In this document: one piece after another, positions 1-5,902 of the stretch
Layout: the number at the start of each line of letters is the position of its first letter
How positions within the stretch are numbered: the stretch's first letter is position 1
Origin: Firmicutes bacterium UBA2598
GTDB lineage: Bacteria; Bacillota; PH28-bin88
Reading direction: 5' to 3'
NCBI GenBank assembly: GCA_002339345.1
Contig: DDKM01000063.1
Location: 1,823-8,275, forward strand
DNA: 6,453 nt
The notes under the pieces: model-generated
Databases searched by the model: none
The model's input: only the letters and a program-made list of their open reading frames with translations
What the model was told of the DNA's origin: nothing
Made by a program: the position numbers and the translations under genes

Positions 1-654
1 CGGATGGGTACAGCCCTGGCGGTCAAGCTGGCTAAGGAGAACGAGCTGTTTGTTTATGATCGGGATCCCGGCAAAACGCATATGGCGGCGGTTATGGTTG
101 GATGCCGGGCGGCGGAAAGTCTGGCCGACTGTGCCCAAGGGGATATTTTAATACTGGCCCTGCCCTCCGAGGTGATGGTGGAGGCGGTAACGGAACTGCT
201 GCCATACCTTGCTCCACACCACATCCTGGTTAATGTGGCCACCACCACACCCCGGAGCAGGATTGAGGCGGTGGTGGAGGACCGCTGCGCGGTGGTTTCC
301 GCCAAGTTTATCGGCCACGCCAAGGAAATTGCCGGTGGGGAAATACCGCAAATAATTGTGGATGCACCGGTTCCCGCCCATGGCCAGCAGGTGGCAGCAC
401 TATTCCGGGCCATCGGACCGGTGGAATTTGGTGATGAAAACATTGTCCAACGGTTGAACACCATGGCGGCAACCGAGGGGATCCGCGCCGCATGGTCTAT
501 CAAACGTAAGATGGTGGAGCAAGGAATACCGAAACAATATTTTGCGGTGGCGGTGCGCACAGTGGCCGCAGGGACCATGAAGGCCTATGCCAGTGGTGAT
601 GCGGGTCCCTTTGTCCTGGATATCATCAACCGTCTGGAAAAAGGAGAAAATTAA
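1..654 (+). CDS. NAD(P)-binding oxidoreductase, F420-oxidoreductase-like fold (5'-truncated)
   Basis: The reading frame is open from the first base; codon 1 is Arg, followed by MGTALAVKLA. That fits the end of a GxGxMG dinucleotide-binding loop, so the Met at 4 is probably internal and the true start lies upstream of the window. The next segment, ELFVYDRDP, looks like beta-2 with the acidic or basic residues that bind the cofactor ribose, and DILILALPSEVM is a typical Rossmann strand and loop seen in F420-dependent NADP reductases, pyrroline-5-carboxylate reductases and prephenate dehydrogenases. A second half with a conserved-looking AKFIGHAKEI segment and a helical C-terminus (MAATEGIRAAWSIKRKM) follows. 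The substrate cannot be read from the sequence. It ends at TAA 652-654, 29 nt before a terminator-like hairpin. The fold is fairly certain; the specific activity is unknown. Confidence 0.8.
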   Translation, partial: RMGTALAVKLAKENELFVYDRDPGKTHMAAVMVGCRAAESLADCAQGDILILALPSEVMVEAVTELLPYLAPHHILVNVATTTPRSRIEAVVEDRCAVVSAKFIGHAKEIAGGEIPQIIVDAPVPAHGQQVAALFRAIGPVEFGDENIVQRLNTMAATEGIRAAWSIKRKMVEQGIPKQYFAVAVRTVAAGTMKAYASGDAGPFVLDIINRLEKGEN

Positions 655-683
655 GAGCCTTGATTCCTGGAGATGACTATTTT

Positions 684-727
684 CACCTCCCCCGGGGAAA
701 GATACCTGGACGGGAGGTGTTTTTTTT
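684..727 (+). terminator. Terminator-like hairpin whose 3' arm is the spore-gene Shine-Dalgarno
   Basis: CACCTCCC (684-691) is a perfect 8-bp inverted match to GGGAGGTG (712-719), with a 20-nt loop and a run of eight T (720-727) immediately after. This is the architecture of an intrinsic terminator for the upstream oxidoreductase gene. The same GGGAGGTG is the best ribosome-binding site for the downstream spore protein, and the last two T of the run (726-727) are the start of its TTG codon. The loop is larger than usual, so terminator strength is uncertain. Confidence 0.55.
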
Positions 728-926
728 GTCGTTCATTTCGGGGAGGCAAAAGCAACGAGGGGAAAAGGCGCCTGAGCCGAAGGATATCCTGAAAATGGAG
801 ATTGCCGCAGAGCTTGGGTTACTTCAAAAGGTGCAGCAGGTCGGTTGGTCTGGGCTAAGCGCGGCGGAAACGGGCCGGATCGGTGGTTTGATGACCAAAA
901 GGATGCGGGAAATGGGTATGATATAG
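726..926 (+). CDS. Alpha/beta-type small acid-soluble spore protein (SASP)
   Basis: The 66-residue product matches the alpha/beta SASP family (PF00269), which coats DNA in the forespore core and protects it from UV and heat. The hallmark KMEIAAELG lies at residues 23-31; by family knowledge the germination protease GPR cuts such sites between Glu and the following residue, here E25 and I26. The second conserved block, TGRIGGLMTKRMREMG (residues 49-64), carries the glycine pair and basic DNA-binding segment. The N-terminus is basic and poorly conserved. I chose TTG 726 because GGGAGGTG (712-719) sits 6 nt upstream; the frame is open back to a TTG at 660 without a good ribosome-binding site, and ATG 795 would remove most of the N-terminus. 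Such genes are normally transcribed in the forespore by sigma-G, but I could not identify a convincing sigma-G promoter here. Confidence 0.87.
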   Translation: MSFISGRQKQRGEKAPEPKDILKMEIAAELGLLQKVQQVGWSGLSAAETGRIGGLMTKRMREMGMI

Positions 927-968
927 GAATAAACGGGCATAGGGGCCTGGTGGAAGGTAGGGACTATT

Positions 969-1217
969 GTGGTACAGGATCGGAATAAGGTAATTAAACA
1001 AAGGGGTACAGCTTTAAAGCCGGTGGATAACAGCGGGAATACGGGACATCCGGAACGGGATCAGTTTCGGGAAGGAAAAATCGGATCCGGGTTTATGTCC
1101 ACCATTGCCGGCCAACCCAACCTGGATCAATTTGCCCGGGAAAGGGAACCGGGGTCGGATACCGCCAATAAGGTCAAGCCGGTAAATGAGCCCAGCCCAA
1201 GCCCGGTGGAACGTTGA
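969..1217 (+). CDS. Hypothetical hydrophilic protein, 82 aa
   Basis: I do not recognise this protein. It starts at GTG 969, with purine-rich GGAAGG (952-957) and AGGGA (959-963) upstream, and ends at TGA 1215-1217. The product has no Cys, Trp or Tyr and is rich in Gly, Pro, Asn, Arg, Lys, Asp and Glu, with a proline/serine-rich tail (EPSPSPVER). There is no signal peptide or membrane segment, and it is likely disordered. It lies 42 nt after the spore protein gene and is followed 13 nt later by a strong intrinsic terminator pointing the same way, which supports transcription as the last gene of that unit. Codon choice resembles the neighbours. It could be a small spore-associated protein, but that is inferred from position only, and it could be a chance open frame. 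Confidence 0.5.
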   Translation: MVQDRNKVIKQRGTALKPVDNSGNTGHPERDQFREGKIGSGFMSTIAGQPNLDQFAREREPGSDTANKVKPVNEPSPSPVER

Positions 1218-1230
1218 GAAGGGATAGGAT

Positions 1231-1260
1231 AACCACTCCAATGCGGGGTGGTTTTGCTTT
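1231..1260 (+). terminator. Intrinsic terminator after the spore protein / 82-aa unit
   Basis: AACCACTCC (1231-1239) pairs with GGGGTGGTT (1245-1253) over 9 bp, including one T-G pair, around a 5-nt loop. A T-rich tail, TTTTGCTTT (1252-1260), overlaps the end of the stem. The T-rich side shows it ends + strand transcription and separates the upstream genes from dnaE. Confidence 0.85.
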
Positions 1261-1281
1261 GAAGGGAATTTCAACGGTCAT

Positions 1282-1294
1282 GTGGAACTAGCAT
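1282..1294 (+). repeat. Copy 1 of a 13-nt motif, upstream of dnaE
   Basis: GTGGAACTAGCAT matches 12 of 13 bases of the motif at 4818-4830. It lies 61 nt before the dnaE start. The similarity is short and may be chance. Confidence 0.25.
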
Positions 1295-1355
1295 CATATT
1301 TGGGAAACAAAGCCCAGTAAGGGAAACATGGTGACGGTAAAGGGGCGCGGTTTTT

Positions 1356-4300
1356 GTGGCTGGTTTTGTTCACCTGCATGTGCATACGGAATATAGTCTT
1401 TTGGATGGTGCTGGACGCATCAGCCAGTTGGCTTCGGCGGCGGCGGCCCAGGGGATGCCGGCATTGGCCCTGACAGATCACGGGGTGATGTACGGGGCAG
1501 TGGATTTTTACAAAACAGTTAAGAAACATGGTATGAAACCGGTCATGGGCTGTGAAGTATATGTGGCACGCCGCAGCCGTCATGATCGTACACCGGGCCA
1601 GGATGATTCTCAGTACCACTTGGTACTGTTGGCCAGGGATGATGTTGGTTACCGGAACCTGTTGAACCTGGTTTCCCTAGCCTCGGTGGAAGGGTTTTAC
1701 TACAAACCGCGGGTGGACCGGGAACTGCTTGCCCAATACAGCGGTGGCCTCATTGCCCTTTCCGCATGCCTGGCCGGCGAGATTCCCACCGCCTTTTTGG
1801 AGGATAGACCGGAAGCCGCACGCGAGGCGGCAGGGTTTTTCCGGGAGGTGTTCGGCCGGGATAACTTCTACCTGGAATTACAGGATCACGGGCTACCGGA
1901 ACAGTCCCAGGTGAACCGGCAAATCATCAACCTGGCACGGCAAATGGATATCCCCCTGGTAGCCACCAATGATCTTCATTATGTAACCAGGGAACAGGCC
2001 CAGGTACATGATGTTTTGTTGTGTATCCAGACCGGTAAAACCCTGGACGATCCCAACCGCCTGCGTTTTCCCACACCGGAATTCTACCTGAAAAGCGAAG
2101 TGGAGATGGCCAGGCAGTTTGGGGAGGTAAGGGAGGCCCTCACCAATACCTTGGCCATAGCCGACGCCTGTAACGTGGAAATGGAATTTGGCAAACTGCA
2201 CCTGCCAGAATATGTGTTGCCAGAAGGGTTCCGGGACGCGGGAGATTATCTCCAGCACCTGTGTTTCCAGGGTCTGCACGGCCGTTACGGCCATCCCTCG
2301 CTGGAAATGGTACAGCGCTTGGAATACGAACTGGCAGTGATCCGCCAAATGGGTTTTGCCGGATATTTTCTGATTGTTTGGGATCTCATTGCCTTTGCCC
2401 GTTCCCGGCAGATTCCCGTGGGCCCCGGCCGGGGCTCCGCAGCAGGCAGCTTGGTGGCCTATACCCTTGGGATCACCGATATCGATCCACTGCGTTACGG
2501 GCTGCTGTTTGAGCGGTTTTTGAATCCGGAACGGGTAACCATGCCGGACATCGATACCGATTTCTGTTTTGAACGCAGGGGAGAGGTTATTGAATATGTA
2601 ACCCAAAAATACGGCAGTGCCCATGTGGCCCAGATTATCACCTTCGGTACCATGGCGGCCAAGGCGGCGGTACGGGATGTGGGCCGGGTGATGAACATTC
2701 CCCTGGCTGAAGTGGACAGGGTAGCTAAAATGATTCCCAACGAATTGGGTATTTCGGTGGAACGGGCACTGGAGATTAGCCCAGAATTGAAGGATGTGTA
2801 TGCTCAGAACCCATCTATTAGACAATTGCTGGACACCGCCCGGGCGTTGGAGGGAACTCCCCGCCACGCCTCCACCCATGCTGCTGGAGTGGTGATCTCC
2901 CAAAAACCTCTGACCCACTACCTGCCTGTTCAACGCACCACAGAAGGTGGTGTTACCACCCAGTTTCCCATGCAAACTGTGGAAGAAATTGGGTTGTTGA
3001 AAATGGATATCCTAGGTTTGCGTACCCTGACGGTGATCGGTGACACCGTTCGGTTGATTAAGGAAGCCAGGGGAGAAGAACTGGATATTGGGGCCATCCC
3101 CATGGATGACCCTGCCACCCTGGCCCTGCTGGGGACGGGGGAGAGTATCGGGGTGTTTCAACTGGAAAGCCCGGGCATGCGCACCATTCTGAAAAACCTG
3201 CAGCCCGGCTGCTTCGAGGACCTGATCGCCCTGGTGGCCCTCTACCGTCCGGGCCCGTTGGGCAGCGGCATGGTGGATGACTTTATCAAACGCAAACATG
3301 GAGAAACCGCCATTGTCTATCCCCATCCGGCTCTGGAGGATGTGCTGAAGGAAACCTATGGGGTGATTCTCTACCAGGAGCAGGTGATGAAAATCGCCAG
3401 CGAACTGGCGGGGTTCACCCTTGGCCAGGCGGATTTGTTAAGGCGGGCCATGGGCAAGAAGAAACCGGAGATCATCATGGCTCAACGGGAGGGGTTTGTA
3501 AAGGGGGCGGCGGACCGGGGTGTTGATCCGGCAACAGCAGGTATCATCTTCGACTTGATGGAGCACTTTGCCGGTTACGGTTTCAACAAAAGCCATTCCG
3601 CAGCCTATGCCCTGGTGGCCTACCAGACGGCCTACCTGAAAACCCACTACCCGGTGGAATTTCTGGCTGCCCTGTTGACCAGTATCATGGACAACCCGGA
3701 CAAGGTTCCCCTTTATATTGAAGAGTGCCGCCGGCTGGGCATCCAGGTGCTCCCACCGGACATCAATGAGAGCTTGGTGAACTTTACGGTAGTGGAGGGG
3801 CGGATCCGGTTCGGATTGGCCGCTGTGAAGAACGTGGGCCGGGGGGCAATTGAGAATATTATTTCCGTACGGCAAAGCGAGGGTAGGTTTGTCTCCTTGC
3901 AGGACTTTTGCCAGCGGGTGGATTTGCACACGGTAAACCGCAGGGTGATGGAAAGTCTGATCAGAAGCGGGTGTTTAGCCTCCCTGGGTCTACACAGGTC
4001 CCAGCTATTGGCCATGTTGGACCTCTGTATGGAACGGGGCCAGCGCGCCCAGGCCGACCGCCACCGGGGGCAGATATCCCTGTTGGATCTGGTGCCGCCA
4101 GGCGAGAGGATATTTGACCAACTGGAAATGCCGGACATCCCGGAGTTTCCCATGCGGGAACTCCTGGCCATGGAAAAGGATCTCCTCGGTTTTTATATCA
4201 GCGGCCATCCTGTTGATCAGTACCGGAACCAGCTTTCTGCAGTGATTACTTGCAGCCTGGCTGAGATCGGCGGGCAGGGGGATGAAAGTCAGGTAACGGT

Positions 4301-4775
4301 GGGTGGGGTCTGTACCGCCCTACGACGAACAGTCACCAAAAGGGGGGAAACCATGGCTTACCTTACCTTGGAGGATGCCACCGCTTCGGCGGATATCCTG
4401 GTCTTCCCCAAGGTATACCAGAAAGTTCACCAACTGCTGGTGGTGGATCAAGTACTGGTTGTTAAGGCCCGGTTAAGCCTGCAGGAGGATAAAACCAGGC
4501 TGTTTGCGGAAGATATCCATAAACTGCCTGAGCCGGAGAAAATTGTGCTCAGGCTAATCCTTGGTGCCGGGGTAGTTGACCGTCATTTCTGGGAGAAACT
4601 AAAGGAGACCCTGTACCGTCACCGGGGATCTTCACCTGTACACATTTACTTTCCCGGTCTGGAGTGTTGCATTAAGTTGAATAACGATTGCAAGGTGGAG
4701 ATTAGCCAGGCATTACAGTATGCTCTGGAGGAGCTCTGTGGAGCGGGAACTGTTCAAGTGGGAATGGCGCGATAG
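1356..4775 (+). CDS. dnaE: DNA polymerase III subunit alpha (DnaE)
   Basis: This is the catalytic C-family replicative polymerase, acting at the fork in the polymerase III holoenzyme. At 1139 residues it has normal full length. The N-terminal PHP domain shows HLHVHTEYSLLDG (residues 6-18), TDHG (40-43), E67, H88 and NDLH (205-208), so most metal ligands appear intact. The polymerase core has GPGRGSAAGS (356-365), the catalytic PDIDTDF with D398 and D400, and a third aspartate D551 in KMDILGL. The fingers and tandem-helix region includes YGFNKSHSAAY (from 741). A likely internal sliding-clamp-binding motif, QISLLDL, is at 906-912, followed by an OB-fold domain near 975-1060 and a C-terminal domain. 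GTG 1356 is chosen because it gives the family-typical MAGFVHLHVH start; AAAGGGG (1339-1345) lies 10 nt upstream, a rather long spacing. Related Firmicutes usually also carry PolC, so whether this is the main replicase or a lagging-strand partner cannot be told here. Confidence 0.98.
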   Translation: MAGFVHLHVHTEYSLLDGAGRISQLASAAAAQGMPALALTDHGVMYGAVDFYKTVKKHGMKPVMGCEVYVARRSRHDRTPGQDDSQYHLVLLARDDVGYRNLLNLVSLASVEGFYYKPRVDRELLAQYSGGLIALSACLAGEIPTAFLEDRPEAAREAAGFFREVFGRDNFYLELQDHGLPEQSQVNRQIINLARQMDIPLVATNDLHYVTREQAQVHDVLLCIQTGKTLDDPNRLRFPTPEFYLKSEVEMARQFGEVREALTNTLAIADACNVEMEFGKLHLPEYVLPEGFRDAGDYLQHLCFQGLHGRYGHPSLEMVQRLEYELAVIRQMGFAGYFLIVWDLIAFARSRQIPVGPGRGSAAGSLVAYTLGITDIDPLRYGLLFERFLNPERVTMPDIDTDFCFERRGEVIEYVTQKYGSAHVAQIITFGTMAAKAAVRDVGRVMNIPLAEVDRVAKMIPNELGISVERALEISPELKDVYAQNPSIRQLLDTARALEGTPRHASTHAAGVVISQKPLTHYLPVQRTTEGGVTTQFPMQTVEEIGLLKMDILGLRTLTVIGDTVRLIKEARGEELDIGAIPMDDPATLALLGTGESIGVFQLESPGMRTILKNLQPGCFEDLIALVALYRPGPLGSGMVDDFIKRKHGETAIVYPHPALEDVLKETYGVILYQEQVMKIASELAGFTLGQADLLRRAMGKKKPEIIMAQREGFVKGAADRGVDPATAGIIFDLMEHFAGYGFNKSHSAAYALVAYQTAYLKTHYPVEFLAALLTSIMDNPDKVPLYIEECRRLGIQVLPPDINESLVNFTVVEGRIRFGLAAVKNVGRGAIENIISVRQSEGRFVSLQDFCQRVDLHTVNRRVMESLIRSGCLASLGLHRSQLLAMLDLCMERGQRAQADRHRGQISLLDLVPPGERIFDQLEMPDIPEFPMRELLAMEKDLLGFYISGHPVDQYRNQLSAVITCSLAEIGGQGDESQVTVGGVCTALRRTVTKRGETMAYLTLEDATASADILVFPKVYQKVHQLLVVDQVLVVKARLSLQEDKTRLFAEDIHKLPEPEKIVLRLILGAGVVDRHFWEKLKETLYRHRGSSPVHIYFPGLECCIKLNNDCKVEISQALQYALEELCGAGTVQVGMAR

Positions 4776-4785
4776 AGGCAGAAAA

Positions 4786-4827
4786 ATGAGCCAATTGGCA
4801 GGAATATGGCATGTGGGGTGGAATTAG
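4786..4827 (+). other. Possible 13-codon leader-like ORF between dnaE and coaD
   Basis: ATG 4786 opens a 13-codon frame, MSQLAGIWHVGWN, closed by TAG 4825-4827. AGAGG (4774-4778), overlapping the dnaE stop, is 7 nt upstream and would serve as a ribosome-binding site. Two of 13 codons are Trp. There is no obvious attenuator hairpin with a T run before coaD, so a leader-peptide role is speculative and it may be a chance frame. Confidence 0.15.
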
Positions 4828-4830
4828 CAT
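4818..4830 (+). repeat. Copy 2 of a 13-nt motif, upstream of coaD
   Basis: GTGGAATTAGCAT differs from the copy at 1282-1294 by one base and lies 39 nt before the coaD start. Both copies occupy the spacer ahead of a gene on the same strand. Function is unknown. Confidence 0.25.
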
Positions 4831-4869
4831 ATACACATCGTTGGTTTATGTTGGTAGGAGGGGTTTCTG

Positions 4870-5361
4870 TTGCGTATCGCCGTTTACCCGGGTACTTTTG
4901 ACCCGGTGACCAACGGGCATATTGACATTCTACAACGGGCCACCAAACTGTTTGATAAGGTAATTGTGGGGGTAGCGGAGGACAATTACAAGGAGGCCCT
5001 GTTTGACTCCGGTGAGCGGGTACGGTTAGTGAAGGAGGCGACGCGGGATCTGTCCGGGGTTGAGGTAGAATCCTTTAGCGGCCTGTTGATGGATTACGTG
5101 CACCAGCGGGGGGCGATTGCCATCATCCGCGGGCTACGGGCAACATCGGATTTTGAATATGAATTTCAATTGTTTTCCATGAACAAAAAGCTGGATGAAA
5201 GTGTAGAAACGGTTTTTTTAATGTCCACCACCGAGCTTTCCTTTATCAGCTCCAGTATTATTAAACAGGTGGCTGCTCTGGGCGGCTGCATTAGAGGATT
5301 GGTTCCCACCCAAGTGGAAAAAGCCCTGGTATCTAAGTACCAGAAGTCTGGTTGTAAATAA
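4870..5361 (+). CDS. coaD: Phosphopantetheine adenylyltransferase (PPAT)
   Basis: This cytoplasmic enzyme transfers AMP from ATP to 4'-phosphopantetheine, giving dephospho-CoA and pyrophosphate, the penultimate step of coenzyme A synthesis. The product has 163 residues, the usual length. It begins with YPGTFDPVTNGHIDIL (residues 6-21), which includes the nucleotidyltransferase TxGH motif (T14-H17) that binds the ATP phosphates. IIRGLRATSDFEYEFQ holds the RGLR element (87-90), and ISSSIIK (126-132) is the second nucleotide-binding motif. The start is TTG 4870, preceded by TAGGAGGGG (4855-4863) at normal spacing. It lies 94 nt after dnaE and 10 nt before the mtrB frame, so it is probably co-transcribed with mtrB. 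No key residue is missing. Confidence 0.97.
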   Translation: MRIAVYPGTFDPVTNGHIDILQRATKLFDKVIVGVAEDNYKEALFDSGERVRLVKEATRDLSGVEVESFSGLLMDYVHQRGAIAIIRGLRATSDFEYEFQLFSMNKKLDESVETVFLMSTTELSFISSSIIKQVAALGGCIRGLVPTQVEKALVSKYQKSGCK

Positions 5362-5371
5362 AAGGGGGGAT

Positions 5372-5608
5372 ATGCGGGTGATGGAAGCCAGTGCGGTTTT
5401 CGGCGAATATGTGGTGGTAAAGGCCCTGGAAAACGGCGTGACCATTATTGGTTTGACCAGGGGAAAGGATACGAAATTTCACCATTCGGAAAAGTTGGAT
5501 AAGGGCGAAATAATGATTGCCCAGTTTACTGAACACACATCGGCCTTGAAGATCAGGGGCCGGGCCCAGGTTTTCACCAAACATGGGATGGTGGAATGTG
5601 GGGATTAG
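5372..5608 (+). CDS. mtrB: Tryptophan RNA-binding attenuation protein (TRAP)
   Basis: TRAP forms an 11-subunit ring that, when loaded with tryptophan, wraps RNA containing GAG/UAG repeats and so turns down trp biosynthesis and transport genes. The 78-residue frame closely follows the Bacillus protein: GLTRGKDTKFHHSEKLDKGE and IAQFTEHTSALKIRG are near-identical blocks. The RNA-contacting Lys-Lys-Arg triad of Bacillus TRAP (K37, K56, R58) corresponds to K41, K60 and R62 here, and the tryptophan-pocket region around T25, Q47, T49 and H51 corresponds to T29, Q51, T53 and H55. Two starts are possible: ATG 5372, very close to the AAAGGGGGG site (5361-5369), or ATG 5381, which gives 75 residues, the Bacillus length, and a better spacing. 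The partner gene mtrA (folE), adjacent in Bacillus, is absent here. No GAG/UAG repeat array was found in the window. Confidence 0.93.
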   Translation: MRVMEASAVFGEYVVVKALENGVTIIGLTRGKDTKFHHSEKLDKGEIMIAQFTEHTSALKIRGRAQVFTKHGMVECGD

Positions 5609-5693
5609 GGGAAGGGCTGGGAGTGGATCCTGGATATTAATTCGAAACGGGTAAAAAATAACATGGGCAACTTTGGCTGGAGGGCGGAGGAAG

Positions 5694-5894
5694 ATGTGGA
5701 CAGTAGTTTATATTGCTCCCAGTAGAGCTATAGCGGAAAACCTGAAAAACTTTTTGACCGCTGAAGGGATGCTGGTGATGCTCCGTCCTGTCGGTTCACC
5801 GCAAGGCGGGGAGTTGGGGGCATTCGAGATCCTGGTGCCGGAGTCAGAGGCGGAAGAAGCCCATGAACTGCTGACAGGCGCCATGTCCAATTAG
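5694..5894 (+). CDS. Small DUF2007-like protein
   Basis: The 66-residue product, MWTVVYIAPSRAIAENLKNF onward, resembles the DUF2007 family of putative signal-transducing or regulatory small proteins: an N-terminal strand, a helix (residues about 10-22), a second strand (MLVMLRPVG), a third strand (AFEILVPES) and a final helix (EAEEAHELL), a ferredoxin-like or ACT-like pattern. No function is established that I know of, and no catalytic residues are evident. ATG 5694 is preferred over TTG 5673 because GGAGG (5686-5690) lies just upstream, although the spacing of 3 nt is short. The stop TAG (5892-5894) is embedded in the Shine-Dalgarno of pfkA, which suggests coupled translation. Homologues next to pfkA in related genomes are sometimes labelled glutamate decarboxylase from memory; nothing here supports that activity. 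Family assignment is by pattern only. Confidence 0.78.
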   Translation: MWTVVYIAPSRAIAENLKNFLTAEGMLVMLRPVGSPQGGELGAFEILVPESEAEEAHELLTGAMSN

Positions 5895-5900
5895 GAGGGA
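5893..5900 (+). promoter_or_regulatory. pfkA Shine-Dalgarno overlapping the upstream stop codon
   Basis: AGGAGGGA (5893-5900) shares its first two bases with the TAG stop (5892-5894) of the DUF2007-like gene and lies 2 nt before ATG 5903. This suggests that ribosomes finishing the small gene can promote initiation of pfkA. Confidence 0.75.
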
Positions 5901-5902
5901 TT

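Noticed and set aside
660..725. N-terminal extension of the SASP gene from TTG 660
   Set aside because: The extension would translate the terminator-like hairpin and has no good ribosome-binding site; TTG 726 has GGGAGGTG at ideal spacing.
1014..1274. 86-codon - strand frame overlapping the 82-aa gene
   Set aside because: It would begin inside or beyond the + strand terminator, has no clear ribosome-binding site, and the terminator orientation favours the + strand gene.
1300..1355. TTGGGA as a -35 box for dnaE
   Set aside because: No acceptable -10 hexamer lies 16-18 nt downstream.
1893..2975. Long 360-codon open frame on the - strand
   Set aside because: It lies wholly opposite dnaE, has low-complexity His/Gln/Gly-rich content and no recognisable domain; it is a shadow of dnaE codon bias.
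4776..4869. Search for a promoter or terminator between dnaE and coaD
   Set aside because: GCCAATTGGC (4790-4799) is a palindrome but has no loop or T run, and no -35/-10 pair with proper spacing was convincing.
5609..5760. Scattered GAG and TAG triplets as a possible TRAP-binding site
   Set aside because: Only two or three triplets occur with irregular spacing; TRAP sites need a long array at 2-3 nt intervals.
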